41,742 nucleotides of DNA from Maricaulis sp963976135. Its GTDB lineage: Bacteria > Pseudomonadota > Alphaproteobacteria > Caulobacterales > Maricaulaceae. The DNA is taken from the NCBI RefSeq assembly GCF_963976135.1, contig NZ_CAXBKN010000014.1:1-41742 (forward strand). The letters are read 5' to 3'. The notes under the pieces were generated by a model. It was not told the DNA's origin. It saw only the letters and a program-made list of their open reading frames with translations, and ran no database searches. How positions within the stretch are numbered: position 1 is the first letter of the stretch; each line of letters opens with the position of its first letter. Positions 16,801-24,588 of the stretch are shown here, in pieces. Both the position numbers and the translations under genes were made by a program.

Positions 16801-17384
16801 AACAATCCGGCCATATCAAGGATGTCGGGGTGGAGCTCTACCAGTCCATGCTCGAGGAGGCCGTGGCCTCATTGCGCGAGGGCGGCGAGGAGCATGATGA
16901 GGGCGAATGGACGCCGCAAATCAATGCCGGCGGTGCCGTTCTGATTCCGGATTATTATGTTTCAGACCTCGATGTCCGGCTGCAGCTCTACCGCCGCCTG
17001 TCCTCGCTCGACAGCAAGACCGATCGCGAGAGCTTTGCCGCGGAACTGATTGACCGTTTCGGGCCCCTGCCGTCAGAAGTCGAGACGCTGTTGCGGGTCG
17101 TGGCGGTGAAAACGCTGTGCAAGCGGGCCGGGGTCGAAAAGGTCGATGCCGGGCCGAAGGGCGCCGTGATCCATTTCCGCGGCGACAAATTCATCGACCC
17201 CGTCGGACTGGTCGAGCATATCTCGAAAAACCAGGGCCTGTTCAAGGTTCGTCCGGATCACAAGCTGGTTCTGCGGGCCGAATGGGACGCGCCGGATGAC
17301 CGGCTGCGCGCCATCGAGCGGGCCATGAGTCCGCTTGCCGATCTTGCGGTGCGAGCCGCCAGTCAGGGCGCGGCGGCCGGCTAG
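13881..17384 (+). CDS. mfd: Transcription-repair coupling factor
   Basis: This is a 1167-residue Mfd, of normal family length. It pushes RNA polymerase off lesions and recruits UvrA. The N-terminal UvrB-like region (about 20-330) has PAWDCQPYDRISPSP and GDYAVRGGVIDVYPPG. The RNA-polymerase-interaction domain follows (PGDLVIHADHGLGRFIGL, YLPVENI). The helicase motor has Walker A GDVGFGKTE (641-649), DEEQHFGV (741-748) and TATPIPRTLQLAL. The TRG region carries QLRGRVGRS and DLDLRGGGNLLGEEQSGH. The C-terminal domain is complete. It ends with a 4-base convergent overlap with the PopA-like gene. Confidence 0.98.
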   Translation: MSEIEMIARVQGPATVCGAPEGLDALVFADTARLRRGVNVFIARDDSRAAAFVSELHFFAPGLEILRLPAWDCQPYDRISPSPRVAARRAATLARLASGDLPDTCLIVTTVNAMAQRCPPKDVLALAGIIARPGNRVDVEMLKQHFTINGYARAATVMEPGDYAVRGGVIDVYPPGAPEPVRLDFFGDTLESIRSFDPETQRSLRQLTAIEFNPVSEVLLDEASISHFRAAFVRSFGAAKGGDPIYEAVSAGARPAGVEHWLPLFHDALSTPFDYLPATALIAIDHLADDAFAERAKQVTDYFDARQEASKTAHQSSLSAPTYRALPPSQLYFAKAEWAKTLSGRTVRRFTAFNEAGAQTIDVGGKQGRIFAAERAAENTNVFDAAARHVQALVKSGKRVVLASWSAGASDRLASVLNDHGVGKIIAVEHWDEVAKAPPKAVLRAILPVERGFETETIAILSEQDILGDRLARPRRRRKSSDIIVEAGALSPGDLVIHADHGLGRFIGLKTLPVQDAPHDCLELEYSGAAKLYLPVENIELLSRYGADSDTAQLDKLGGVAWQARKAKAKKRLRDMADALIKIAAKRLARTADPIVPEHGSWDEFCTAFPFAETDDQLNAVEDVLGDLARGRPMDRLICGDVGFGKTEVALRAAFVVAMSGRQVAVVAPTTLLVRQHFKTFVDRFRGWPVKVRQLSRLVGTKQANATKDELRDGKVEIVIGTHALLAKTVKFADLGLLIVDEEQHFGVKHKERLKELRADVHVLTLTATPIPRTLQLALTGIRDLSIIATPPVDRLAVRTYIAPFDTVTIREALLREKYRGGQAFFVVPRISDLEEIITFLRESVPEVSFVAAHGQMAATQLEDIMTAFYEGQYDVLLSTTIIESGIDIPTANTLIIHRADRFGLSQLYQLRGRVGRSKTRAYAYMTTPARQKLSDGAEKRLKVLHSLDALGAGFTLASHDLDLRGGGNLLGEEQSGHIKDVGVELYQSMLEEAVASLREGGEEHDEGEWTPQINAGGAVLIPDYYVSDLDVRLQLYRRLSSLDSKTDRESFAAELIDRFGPLPSEVETLLRVVAVKTLCKRAGVEKVDAGPKGAVIHFRGDKFIDPVGLVEHISKNQGLFKVRPDHKLVLRAEWDAPDDRLRAIERAMSPLADLAVRAASQGAAAG

Positions 17385-18697
17385 CCCAGCGCGGCCAGTG
17401 GGTCATTGCGCCGCAATTGGGCGACGGCACGGTCGATCAGCGCTTCGGCGGCCTCGTCCGGCCGTAATTCGACCGATGCTGACAGCACGCTGAGCCGGAA
17501 GGGCTGTAACGGATCCTCGCTCTCGAAGGCCGTGCAATCGGCGATCGCGGCGACGCGTGTGGCGACGCAATCAATCCCCGCCGTGTCGGTAAAGGGCAGA
17601 ATGGCGAGGAAAGTATCGGGTCCGATCCGGGCCGCAGCATCTTCAGTGCGCAGAAGATGGCGCAGCATGGCGGCGAATTGGCGCTTGGCCTTTTCCGTCG
17701 CGTTTGCATCGGCGCCGTCATCGGACAATGGCGAGACCACCTTAAGTGCCAGGACTGACAGTGAAATTTCGTCGCGGCTGACGGCGTGGATCAGGTCCTG
17801 CAGGTGCGAGGTGATAAAGGCGGCGTGGAACAGGCCGGTCTCGATGTCCAGAGTACGCGGTTCGCGGCAGGCTTCCAGCGCGGCTTTTGCCCGCCGCCGC
17901 CGCCGGCGTTCCGCGGCCAGAGCCAGGATCCGGCCATGCATTTCCTCATCGGTCGTGCCAGGCGCAATGATATCCGAGACGCCGCGCGCATAGGCTTCTT
18001 CGGCATTTTCGGGATCATCATCGGCGCCCATCAGCAGCACGGGTGTATGATACAGCCGCGCATTGCGCCGCATCGCCGAGGAAATGGTGAAAGCGACATC
18101 GCGCTTGCCCGTGGCATTGAGCACGACGGCATCGAATGGGCGTTCATGCAGATAGTCAAAGGCGGAATAGGATGAGAAAGCGCCAACCAGTTCCGCGTCT
18201 GCGCCCTTGAGGATGTGCTGCAAGGCCATGAAGCGCGGCGAGGCGTCGCCAACATAAAGGACGCAAGGCGCTGGATCGACCGGGTCGAGATTGCGGCCAC
18301 GATCACCATACAGAGCGGTGACTGCCGTGCGGCGCTTCGCCACTTCTTCCATCGCATGCAGACGGGTGAGGGCGCGGACCCGCGCCGCGATCTGCACTGG
18401 AAGGGTGGGCTCGCGGATCCAGGAATCGACCGCATCATTGTCTGACAGGGCACCTGGATGCACGACAATGACCGGGCGGCGGCCCGGCGCAAAATTCTGC
18501 AAGGCGGCCAGACCATCGGCGACATCGCGGTCGCTGTCGGCGAGGATGACGCTACAGGCCCAATGGCGCGGATTGCGCGCGGGCGGGCTGTCGCCGCGGA
18601 TGGTCCGGGTGCTGAGGGTGAAGGAGTCGAGCGCTCGCCCCAGACCGTCCACGCGGTCGGGATTCCCGAATAACAGGACGTTCAATTCGCGTCCCAT
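17381..18697 (-). CDS. PopA-like REC-REC-degenerate GGDEF c-di-GMP effector
   Basis: This is a 438-residue protein. Two receiver-like domains (about 5-115 and 145-265) are followed by a GGDEF fold (about 280-435). In the second receiver the usual phospho-acceptor position reads VVLNAT, with Asn194 in place of Asp. The GGDEF active-site loop is GPDTF (359-363), which cannot support diguanylate cyclase activity, and the DxLTGL motif has become DIETGL. The inhibitory c-di-GMP site RxxD is intact as RTED (350-353), exactly five residues before the loop. This architecture and the dead-site/live-I-site combination are those of Caulobacter PopA, a c-di-GMP receptor that steers CtrA degradation through RcdA. 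The ATG at 18697 is preceded by AGGGGG. It is divergent from the racemase gene. Confidence 0.72.
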   Translation of the reverse strand: MGRELNVLLFGNPDRVDGLGRALDSFTLSTRTIRGDSPPARNPRHWACSVILADSDRDVADGLAALQNFAPGRRPVIVVHPGALSDNDAVDSWIREPTLPVQIAARVRALTRLHAMEEVAKRRTAVTALYGDRGRNLDPVDPAPCVLYVGDASPRFMALQHILKGADAELVGAFSSYSAFDYLHERPFDAVVLNATGKRDVAFTISSAMRRNARLYHTPVLLMGADDDPENAEEAYARGVSDIIAPGTTDEEMHGRILALAAERRRRRRAKAALEACREPRTLDIETGLFHAAFITSHLQDLIHAVSRDEISLSVLALKVVSPLSDDGADANATEKAKRQFAAMLRHLLRTEDAAARIGPDTFLAILPFTDTAGIDCVATRVAAIADCTAFESEDPLQPFRLSVLSASVELRPDEAAEALIDRAVAQLRRNDPLAALG

Positions 18698-18791
18698 GCG
18701 TCCCCCTGCCGCAGACACCGATGATTTGGTGTTTCTTGAGTTTGTCACAAGTGCCACGCTTTCGAAACCGCCGATTCGCAAGGAAGTTCCC

Positions 18792-19886
18792 ATGAAAGCG
18801 CAAGGACCTCTAAAAGGGGTTAAAGTACTGGAATTTGTTGGGCTGGGTCCGGCGCCCTTCTGCGCCATGATGCTGGCCGATATGGGCGCCGATGTTGTGC
18901 GCATCGACCGGCCCGGCGCTCATGGCGGCGGGGCCAGTGAAGTGCTGGCGCGCGGGCGCCGTTCGATCTCGCTGAATATGAAGGATGAGGCCGATCTGGC
19001 GATTTGCCGTAATCTGATCGCCAAGGCGGAAATCCTCATCGAGGGCTTCCGGCCCGGCGTGATGGAGCGGCTCGGTCTCGGGCCCGATGCGGCACTCGTG
19101 CTCAATCCGGCACTGGTCTATGGCCGCATGACCGGGTGGGGCCAGACCGGTCCGCTCGCCCAGGCAGCGGGTCATGACATCAATTATATCTCGCTGACCG
19201 GTGCTCTCGGCGCCATCGGCACACCGGAGACACCGGTGCCGCCGCTCAATCTGGTCGGCGATTTCGGGGGCGGTGCCATGTATCTCGCCTTCGGTGTCAT
19301 GGCAGGCCTGGTGCACGCCCGCGCCACCGGCGAAGGCCAGGTGGTTGATGCCGCAATCGTCGACGGCGCCACCTCGCTGATGGCGTCGCAGCACCAACTC
19401 GCGGCGATGGGGTTGTGGAATACAAGGCGCGGCGAAAACCTGCTCGATGGCGGCGCGCATTTCTATGGCGTTTATGCCTGCGCCGATGGCGGCCATGTCT
19501 CGATCGGCCCGCTGGAGCCACAATTCTATGCCCAGCTGATGGACAAGCTCGGGATCGACCCGGCCTCGATGCCGCCCAGCTGGAGCGGCGAGGACTGGCC
19601 GGCTGCCAAGGCGCGGCTGGCGAAGATATTCCTCGGCAAGACGCGCGATGAATGGTGTGACCTGCTCGAGGGCACGGATGTCTGTTTCGCACCGGTCCTG
19701 AATTACGCGGAATCGCCGGACCATCCCCACATGGCGCAGCGCGGTGTCTATGTTGAGATCGACGGTGTGCGCCAGGCGGCACCCGCACCGCGCTTCTCGC
19801 GCACGCCAGGCGCGGTGCAGGGCGCGGCATCCAAACCCGGCGCCGATCGCGACGCCATTCTCGAGGATTGGAAGGTAAGCGGCTGA
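18792..19886 (+). CDS. Alpha-methylacyl-CoA racemase (CaiB/BaiF family)
   Basis: This is a 364-residue family III CoA-transferase-fold protein. MKAQGPLKGVKVLEF opens it in the typical way, and GADVVRIDRP, RPGVMERLGLGP and YGRMTGWGQTGP are alpha-methylacyl-CoA racemase signatures. Both residues known as the racemase catalytic pair are present: His128 in GHDINYISLTG and Asp157 in VGDFGGG. It should therefore epimerise 2-methylacyl-CoA, allowing branched-chain or isoprenoid acids into beta-oxidation, rather than transfer CoA. The ATG at 18792 is preceded by AAGGAAG. The frame extends to 18291 antisense to the PopA-like gene without family support. Confidence 0.93.
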   Translation: MKAQGPLKGVKVLEFVGLGPAPFCAMMLADMGADVVRIDRPGAHGGGASEVLARGRRSISLNMKDEADLAICRNLIAKAEILIEGFRPGVMERLGLGPDAALVLNPALVYGRMTGWGQTGPLAQAAGHDINYISLTGALGAIGTPETPVPPLNLVGDFGGGAMYLAFGVMAGLVHARATGEGQVVDAAIVDGATSLMASQHQLAAMGLWNTRRGENLLDGGAHFYGVYACADGGHVSIGPLEPQFYAQLMDKLGIDPASMPPSWSGEDWPAAKARLAKIFLGKTRDEWCDLLEGTDVCFAPVLNYAESPDHPHMAQRGVYVEIDGVRQAAPAPRFSRTPGAVQGAASKPGADRDAILEDWKVSG

Positions 19887-20030
19887 AACAAGGGTCTGTT
19901 TCGTCGATCATGAAGATGACTGAATGCGTTCATGCCGGGTTCAGGGGCTGACGGGCATTCTCTTCCTCGAGATCAGCGGACACCCTTGTCCCTCGCACGT
20001 CCGCTTCTCTTCGTAGCAATACGATACCCC
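19887..20030. other. Intergenic stretch before the tandem terminators
   Basis: About 140 bases with no credible gene on either strand lie between the racemase stop and a strong terminator hairpin. The plus strand is rich in CU-type runs (TCTCTTCCTCG, CCGCTTCTCTTCG) as in single-stranded parts of some small RNAs. I see no convincing promoter, so it is equally well read as a 3' untranslated region. Confidence 0.4.
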
Positions 20031-20070
20031 GAGACGCCGGTCGCCCCCAACGACCGGCGTCTCACTTTTT
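20031..20070 (+). terminator. Strong intrinsic terminator
   Basis: GAGACGCCGGTCG (20031-20043) pairs perfectly with CGACCGGCGTCTC (20051-20063) over 13 bp with a 7-base loop, followed by ACTTTTT. It is the best rho-independent terminator in the window and serves plus-strand transcription from the racemase gene or from a short RNA in front of it. Confidence 0.92.
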
Positions 20071-20090
20071 CGGGCCTGAGATGGCGCGAG

Positions 20091-20121
20091 ACAGCACCCG
20101 GTCAGGCGGGTGACTGTTTTT
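20091..20121 (+). terminator. Second tandem terminator, or attenuator of the 83-residue gene
   Basis: ACAGCACCCG (20091-20100) pairs with CGGGTG-A-CTGT (20107-20117), a 10-bp stem with one bulged A and a 6-base loop, running into a five-T tract. It follows the first terminator by 20 bases and ends 55 bases before the next start codon. Confidence 0.75.
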
Positions 20122-20176
20122 GTCGCCCGCGCGATCCATGATGATGTCCAACGAGCCAATCGGATGGAGATCAATC

Positions 20177-20428
20177 ATGGCAATCGCAATCAATGCCTAT
20201 GTCGAAGGCGCCGGCGGCGCACTGCGCTCAATGGCCCCGCACCGTTTTCGTGACGGCTATTTCCGCATGCAACAGCCCGGCGATGATATCAGTTGCCTCC
20301 ATGTCGAGGATCTGCGCTCGGTCTGCCGCTATCTGCACAAGGGCTACCGCCTGGCAATGTCGGCATCTGACGGACACTCCATGCCGTCCTGGCTGCCATC
20401 GGAATCCGTGCGGATCGCCGTGCGCTGA
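20177..20428 (+). CDS. Hypothetical protein, 83 residues
   Basis: I do not recognise this protein. The ATG at 20177 has GGAG 8 bases upstream. The product is soluble-looking, with no signal peptide or membrane helix. Notable stretches are HRFRDGYFRMQQPGDD and HVEDLRSVCRYLHKGYRLAMS; two Cys (at CLHVEDLRSVC) are eight residues apart without a metal-site pattern. Codon use is like its neighbours, and it stops 5 bases before the convergent stop of the WYL gene. It sits behind two terminators, so it must have its own promoter in the 55 bases upstream or be expressed by read-through. Confidence 0.65.
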   Translation: MAIAINAYVEGAGGALRSMAPHRFRDGYFRMQQPGDDISCLHVEDLRSVCRYLHKGYRLAMSASDGHSMPSWLPSESVRIAVR

Positions 20429-20432
20429 GCGA

Positions 20433-21425
20433 TCAGGGAAAGCCGGGGAAGTCATCGCGCCGGTGGCCGGCGACCATGGCGGCGAGGGCAGGCGGGGCCA
20501 GAACCTCGACCTGGTCGCCCCAGGCATAGAGATGCCAGCACATTTCCAGATAACCGCAGGCGGAGAAGCGCACGATCAGTGAGCCATCCGCCTGTTCCTC
20601 GCTCGTCTGGTCCGGATGAAAACGAAAGCGCGCCGCATGCGGTGCGGCGCGGGCGGTGAATTTCCAGACCACCTCGCCAAACTCTGCCTGGTTCTGGAAC
20701 ACGCCGAAGGCCTGCCTGGCATAGGTCTCCAGGTCAAAGCCCTCATCGCGGGCGAACCAGTCTTCGGTGACGCCGGCGCGTTCAATATCCTCGACCCGGA
20801 AATGGCGTAAATGGCCATCGGGTTTGGACGGGTCGCGGGCGACGAGATAGCGGCGTGCACCGAGCAGAAGACCATAGGGCTCGACCCGGCGCTGCATGGC
20901 GGCTGCGTCCTGGCGGCCACGATAGAGAATATCCAGTGCGAACGGGCCTTTGAGGGCTTCGGCAATGGCGGCGTCGACGGCCGGATCGCTGGCGGGGCGA
21001 GGGCCCGGACGCGCGGCATGGCCCATGGCCTCGAGCAGCGCCTCTTCATCAGCCTCAAGCCGGGCATGACGCTTGTCAGGGGTCAGGATCTTGATGGTTT
21101 CACGCAAGGATCGCAGCCGCCCGGCCTCGGTCGGTAGTCCCTGATGCTCAAGCGTGGCGCACGCCAGTTCCAGGGTCGCGATCTCGTCGGGGGTCGGGGC
21201 GAAGAATTCGGCGACCCGCCGCCGCGGCACCCGCCAGCGTTTGCGCCCGTCGACGTCGACATAATCCTCGGTATCGGGAAAGGTCTGGGCGAGGGCGTCG
21301 GTCATGCGCTGGGCGGTACGGCGCACGACCCCGAATTCAGCCTCGATATCGCTCAGCGTGATGCCGACATGGCCGCTGGCCAGGCGCGCCAGGCGCAAGA
21401 GATCGGCGGCTTTGCCAAATGACAT
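20433..21425 (-). CDS. HTH/WYL-domain transcriptional regulator
   Basis: This is a 330-residue regulator. An N-terminal winged HTH (about 1-70) contains LLRLARLASGHVGITLSDIEAEFGVVRRTAQRMTDAL split over two helices. The WYL sensor domain (about 150-230) has LDILYRGRQD, RRVEPYGLLLGARRYLVAR and LRHFRVEDIE, and a WCX-like C-terminal extension ends near FPGFP. WYL domains bind nucleic acid or nucleotides, and many such proteins regulate DNA-damage or defence genes. The target is not evident. It is divergent from the YihY gene (87 bases between), which is one candidate, but no palindromic operator stands out there. Confidence 0.9.
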   Translation of the reverse strand: MSFGKAADLLRLARLASGHVGITLSDIEAEFGVVRRTAQRMTDALAQTFPDTEDYVDVDGRKRWRVPRRRVAEFFAPTPDEIATLELACATLEHQGLPTEAGRLRSLRETIKILTPDKRHARLEADEEALLEAMGHAARPGPRPASDPAVDAAIAEALKGPFALDILYRGRQDAAAMQRRVEPYGLLLGARRYLVARDPSKPDGHLRHFRVEDIERAGVTEDWFARDEGFDLETYARQAFGVFQNQAEFGEVVWKFTARAAPHAARFRFHPDQTSEEQADGSLIVRFSACGYLEMCWHLYAWGDQVEVLAPPALAAMVAGHRRDDFPGFP

Positions 21426-21512
21426 GGTGTCTCCTCACAGCAAGGGTGCGCAAACCGCCATCTTGGCGTATTAGGCATCGCAACCCTTTGAACCGGACCT
21501 ATTCCTGCCACC

Positions 21513-22406
21513 ATGCTGCAATCAATCAAGCGCTTGTTGAAGATCAAACTCGATCTCCCGCCCTGGCTGGAGATCATCATTGCCGCCATCAGCCGCTCCA
21601 TGGCACGCGATGTCATGCTGTTCGCCGGCGGCGTGTCCTTCTTCGGCATGCTGGCGCTGTTCCCGACCATCGCGCTGGGCATCTCGATCTACGGTCTGGC
21701 CTTTTCAACCGCTGACGCTGAAGCCCAGATTGCACGCTTTGCCGAGATCATGCCGGAGGGCGCGCAGGTCTTTGTCCTGGGCCAGATCGGGCGCATTACC
21801 GAAGCACCGATCACGGCGCTGTCATTCAACGGTGCCGTCGCCCTGCTGATTGCCCTGTTTGCTGCGGCGCGCGGGGCCAAGGCGTTGATCGCGGGGCTCA
21901 ACCACCTCGCAGAAGATCGCGATATCCGTAATGTCATTCATTTCAATTTCCTCGCCATCACCTCGCTGCTGATCGGCGGCGCGCTAATCACGGCGGCGAA
22001 TCTGGCGGTGTTGGTGATCCCGGTCTTCATGCGGCAATTATTCGAGGCGCTCGGCCTGGAGCCGCTCGATATACGCTCGGTGATCAATGAATGGTCGGCG
22101 ACCGGGCTGACCATGTTCGCGGCGCTCACACTGCTCTACCATATGGCAATGCGGCGGCGTGAATATGCGATCGCCTGGGTGCCATCGATGATCGCGGCCG
22201 CCGTGTCCTGCGGTCTGTGGCTGAGCCTGTCCAAGGGATTTTCCATCTATGTCAGCCGCGTGCTCGATTTCGGCATTTATGGCTCGATGGGCGCGCTTGT
22301 CGTTTTCCTGTTGTGGATTTACTGGTCGGCCTATGCGGTCTTTTTTGGCGGAGCCCTGGCGATCGAAATCGATGCACGGCGTCCGGCGATTCCCGAACCG
22401 GGGTGA
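21513..22406 (+). CDS. YihY/BrkB family inner-membrane protein
   Basis: This is a 297-residue polytopic membrane protein of the YihY/virulence factor BrkB family. The N-terminal DVMLFAGGVSFFGMLALFPTIALGISIYGL and the C-terminal LDFGIYGSMGALVVFLLWIYWSAYAVFFGGALAIE are hallmark segments. About six transmembrane helices can be counted, including FNGAVALLIALFAAARGAKALI, LAITSLLIGGALITAANLAVLV and IAWVPSMIAAAVSCGLWLSL. The molecular function is unresolved; it is not a ribonuclease despite an older name. The ATG at 21513 begins 87 bases from the divergent WYL gene. Confidence 0.92.
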   Translation: MLQSIKRLLKIKLDLPPWLEIIIAAISRSMARDVMLFAGGVSFFGMLALFPTIALGISIYGLAFSTADAEAQIARFAEIMPEGAQVFVLGQIGRITEAPITALSFNGAVALLIALFAAARGAKALIAGLNHLAEDRDIRNVIHFNFLAITSLLIGGALITAANLAVLVIPVFMRQLFEALGLEPLDIRSVINEWSATGLTMFAALTLLYHMAMRRREYAIAWVPSMIAAAVSCGLWLSLSKGFSIYVSRVLDFGIYGSMGALVVFLLWIYWSAYAVFFGGALAIEIDARRPAIPEPG

Positions 22407-22475
22407 AGGCGCTAGTATTTTGCTGCGTCTGCGATATAAACATGAACCGAACATCAACTTTCGACTGAGGTCCCG

Positions 22476-23180
22476 ATGAAAAAGGTATTTCCCGACGCCA
22501 AGGCTGCCCTGGACGGTTTGGTCTTTGACGGCATGACAGTGATGTCCGGGGGTTTCGGCCTCTGTGGTATTCCGGAAAATTCGATCGCCGCGCTCCTCGC
22601 CACCGGCGTCAAGGACCTGACGGTGATTTCGAATAATTGCGGCGTTGACGGTTTCGGCCTCGGCGTCTTGCTCGACGCCAAGCGGATCAAGAAAATGATC
22701 TCCTCCTATGTCGGCGAGAACAAGGAATTCGAACGGCAATATCTGGCCGGCGAACTGGAGCTGGAATTCAATCCGCAGGGCACACTGGCCGAGCGCATTC
22801 GCGCCGGCGGTGCCGGCATTCCCGGTTTCTACACCAAGACCGGTGTCGGGACCCTGATCGCCGAAGGCAAGGAAGCACGCAAATTCGCCGGCGAGAGCTA
22901 TATCCTGGAAACCGGCCTGACGGCCGATGTCTCGATCATCAAGGCCTGGAAGGCGGATCCGCAGGGTAATCTGATCTTCCGCAAGACGGCGCGCAATTTC
23001 AATCCGATGATGGCGACGGCCGGCAAGGTGACCATCGCCGAGGTCGAGGAAATCGTCGAGCTGGGCTCATTTGATCCCGATCACATCCACACGCCGGGCA
23101 TTTTCGTCCAGCGCGTCTTCGTCGGCGAATTCGAAAAACGTATCGAACAGCGTACCGTGCGTCAGCGCGAGAGTGCATGA
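22476..23180 (+). CDS. scoA: 3-oxoacid CoA-transferase subunit A
   Basis: This is the 234-residue alpha subunit of succinyl-CoA:3-oxoacid CoA-transferase, which activates acetoacetate with CoA from succinyl-CoA. Family segments are VMSGGFGLCGIPENSI, ISNNCGVDGFGLG, SYVGENKEFERQYLAGELELE, PQGTLAERIRAGGAGIPGF and FNPMMATAGKVTIAEVEE. GAGG lies 5 bases before the ATG. Its stop overlaps the start of an unrelated gene (ATGA), and that gene separates it from scoB, which it needs to form the active heterotetramer. Confidence 0.95.
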   Translation: MKKVFPDAKAALDGLVFDGMTVMSGGFGLCGIPENSIAALLATGVKDLTVISNNCGVDGFGLGVLLDAKRIKKMISSYVGENKEFERQYLAGELELEFNPQGTLAERIRAGGAGIPGFYTKTGVGTLIAEGKEARKFAGESYILETGLTADVSIIKAWKADPQGNLIFRKTARNFNPMMATAGKVTIAEVEEIVELGSFDPDHIHTPGIFVQRVFVGEFEKRIEQRTVRQRESA

Positions 23181-23740
23181 GCATGATTGCCGCGCTCTTC
23201 TTCGCGCTGGCCCAGCCTGACGCCGCACCGGTTTGCGAGATTTCTGCCGACCAGCGCGCGGCTTATCTGGCGATGGAATATCAGGCCTTTGACCAGACCA
23301 TGGGTGAGGGCTGGCGTCCACTGGGCGAGGATGATGGCTGCCAGTCGGTCGCCGGCATTCTGATCGCGGATTACCTGCTCTATTCCCACGCGCCGCTGGA
23401 GACGTATCAGGTCCGCGTGCTGCGCTTTCATGCTGGCCAGATGTTCGCCTTTGCCGGCGAGACAGGACGGGCGCTGGATTTCTTCCGTGCTTCCTATGGC
23501 GCGCCCTATGGACCGGGCGACCGGCTCGACTGGAATAGCTATGTCGATGCCACCATCGCCTTCCTGGGAGATGACCGCGAGACCCTGGATGCGGCCCATG
23601 CCCGCCTTCTGCTGCAGACGCCCTTCGAGAATGGCGCCATCCCCAACCTCAATGTCGGGGACGGATTTCTGGCCTGTTATGGCGAGGGCTATCGAAAGGC
23701 CTATTCCGCCGAATGCATGAGCGACGTGCGGCCGCAATGA
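23177..23740 (+). CDS. Hypothetical secreted-looking protein inserted between scoA and scoB
   Basis: This is a 187-residue protein I do not recognise. It begins with a short hydrophobic stretch, MSMIAALFFALAQPDAAP, resembling a small signal peptide, followed by a helical soluble part. Three cysteines (at PVCEIS, DDGCQS and LACYGE) plus one near the C-terminus could form disulfides if it is exported. The repeated Ala/aromatic helices around ETYQVRVLRFHAGQMFAFAG and GRALDFFRASYG suggest a TPR-like helical hairpin fold, but no repeat is clear. The start overlaps the scoA stop as ATGA, so it is translationally coupled; scoB follows after 70 bases. Composition matches the neighbours. Confidence 0.8.
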   Translation: MSMIAALFFALAQPDAAPVCEISADQRAAYLAMEYQAFDQTMGEGWRPLGEDDGCQSVAGILIADYLLYSHAPLETYQVRVLRFHAGQMFAFAGETGRALDFFRASYGAPYGPGDRLDWNSYVDATIAFLGDDRETLDAAHARLLLQTPFENGAIPNLNVGDGFLACYGEGYRKAYSAECMSDVRPQ

Positions 23741-23810
23741 GTCGGCATCGCCTGAACCGTACCAAGACAATGACACCGGCCGCCTTGCGGCACAGAACTG
23801 GAGACTGAAG

Positions 23811-24470
23811 ATGGCCTGGACACGCGATGAGATGGCGCGGCGCGCCGCACAGGAGCTGGAAGACGGTTTCTACGTCAATCTGGGGATTGGCATCCCGACC
23901 CTGGTTGCCAATTACATCCCCGAGAATATCGACGTCACCCTGCAGTCGGAGAACGGCATGCTGGGCATGGGGCCTTTCCCCTATGATGACGAGGTCGATG
24001 CCGATCTGATCAATGCCGGCAAGCAGACCATTACCGAGCTGCGCCGGACGAGCTATTTCTCGTCGGCTGACAGTTTCGCCATGATCCGCGGCGGCCATAT
24101 TGATTTGTCCATTCTGGGCGCGATGGAAGTGTCGGAAAATGGCGATATCGCCAACTGGATGATCCCGGGCAAGCTCGTGAAGGGCATGGGCGGCGCGATG
24201 GACCTGGTCGCCGGCGTCAAGCGCGTCGTGGTGATCATGGATCACGCCAACAAGGCCGGGGAGAGCAAGCTCCTGAAAGCCTGCTCGCTGCCGCTGACCG
24301 GTCAGGCCTGTGTCGACCGCATCATCACGACGCTGGGCGTGTTCGATGTCACACCGGACGGTCTGGAGCTGATCGAACTGGCACCGGGTGCGTCGCTGGA
24401 GCTCGTTGCCAGCCAGACCGAGGCGAAATACTCGGTCACCGACCACGTCCTCAAGCACGAAGCAGCCTGA
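23811..24470 (+). CDS. scoB: 3-oxoacid CoA-transferase subunit B
   Basis: This is the 219-residue beta subunit of the CoA-transferase whose alpha subunit is encoded at 22476. The catalytic glutamate that forms the glutamyl-CoA thioester is Glu47 in SENGMLGMGPFPYDD. Other family segments are YVNLGIGIPTLVANYIP, RGGHIDLSILGAMEVSENGDIANWMIPGK and KGMGGAMDLVAGVKRVVV. The length is normal. A GC-rich hairpin follows the stop. Confidence 0.95.
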   Translation: MAWTRDEMARRAAQELEDGFYVNLGIGIPTLVANYIPENIDVTLQSENGMLGMGPFPYDDEVDADLINAGKQTITELRRTSYFSSADSFAMIRGGHIDLSILGAMEVSENGDIANWMIPGKLVKGMGGAMDLVAGVKRVVVIMDHANKAGESKLLKACSLPLTGQACVDRIITTLGVFDVTPDGLELIELAPGASLELVASQTEAKYSVTDHVLKHEAA

Positions 24471-24486
24471 CGCTGCTGATTATCGG

Positions 24487-24512
24487 GGCGGCTCACTGTC
24501 TCGTGAGCCGCC
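24487..24512 (+). terminator. Hairpin terminator after scoB
   Basis: GGCGGCTCAC (24487-24496) pairs perfectly with GTGAGCCGCC (24503-24512) around a 6-base loop. The downstream sequence TTAGCAATATTTAAT is AT-rich but not a pure T-run. It closes the scoA-scoB operon and separates it from the RND genes. Confidence 0.75.
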
Positions 24513-24588
24513 TTAGCAATATTTAATCATTGTTACATCGTTTTAGCACGTTCGCGGCGGGTATGAGGTAGGTGCGAGGGAGACGCAC

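Noticed and set aside
24523..24537. CtrA-box-like TTAATCATTGTTAC upstream of the RND permease
   Set aside because: Spacing is N6 rather than N7 and the second half is TTAC, not TTAA; too weak to call.
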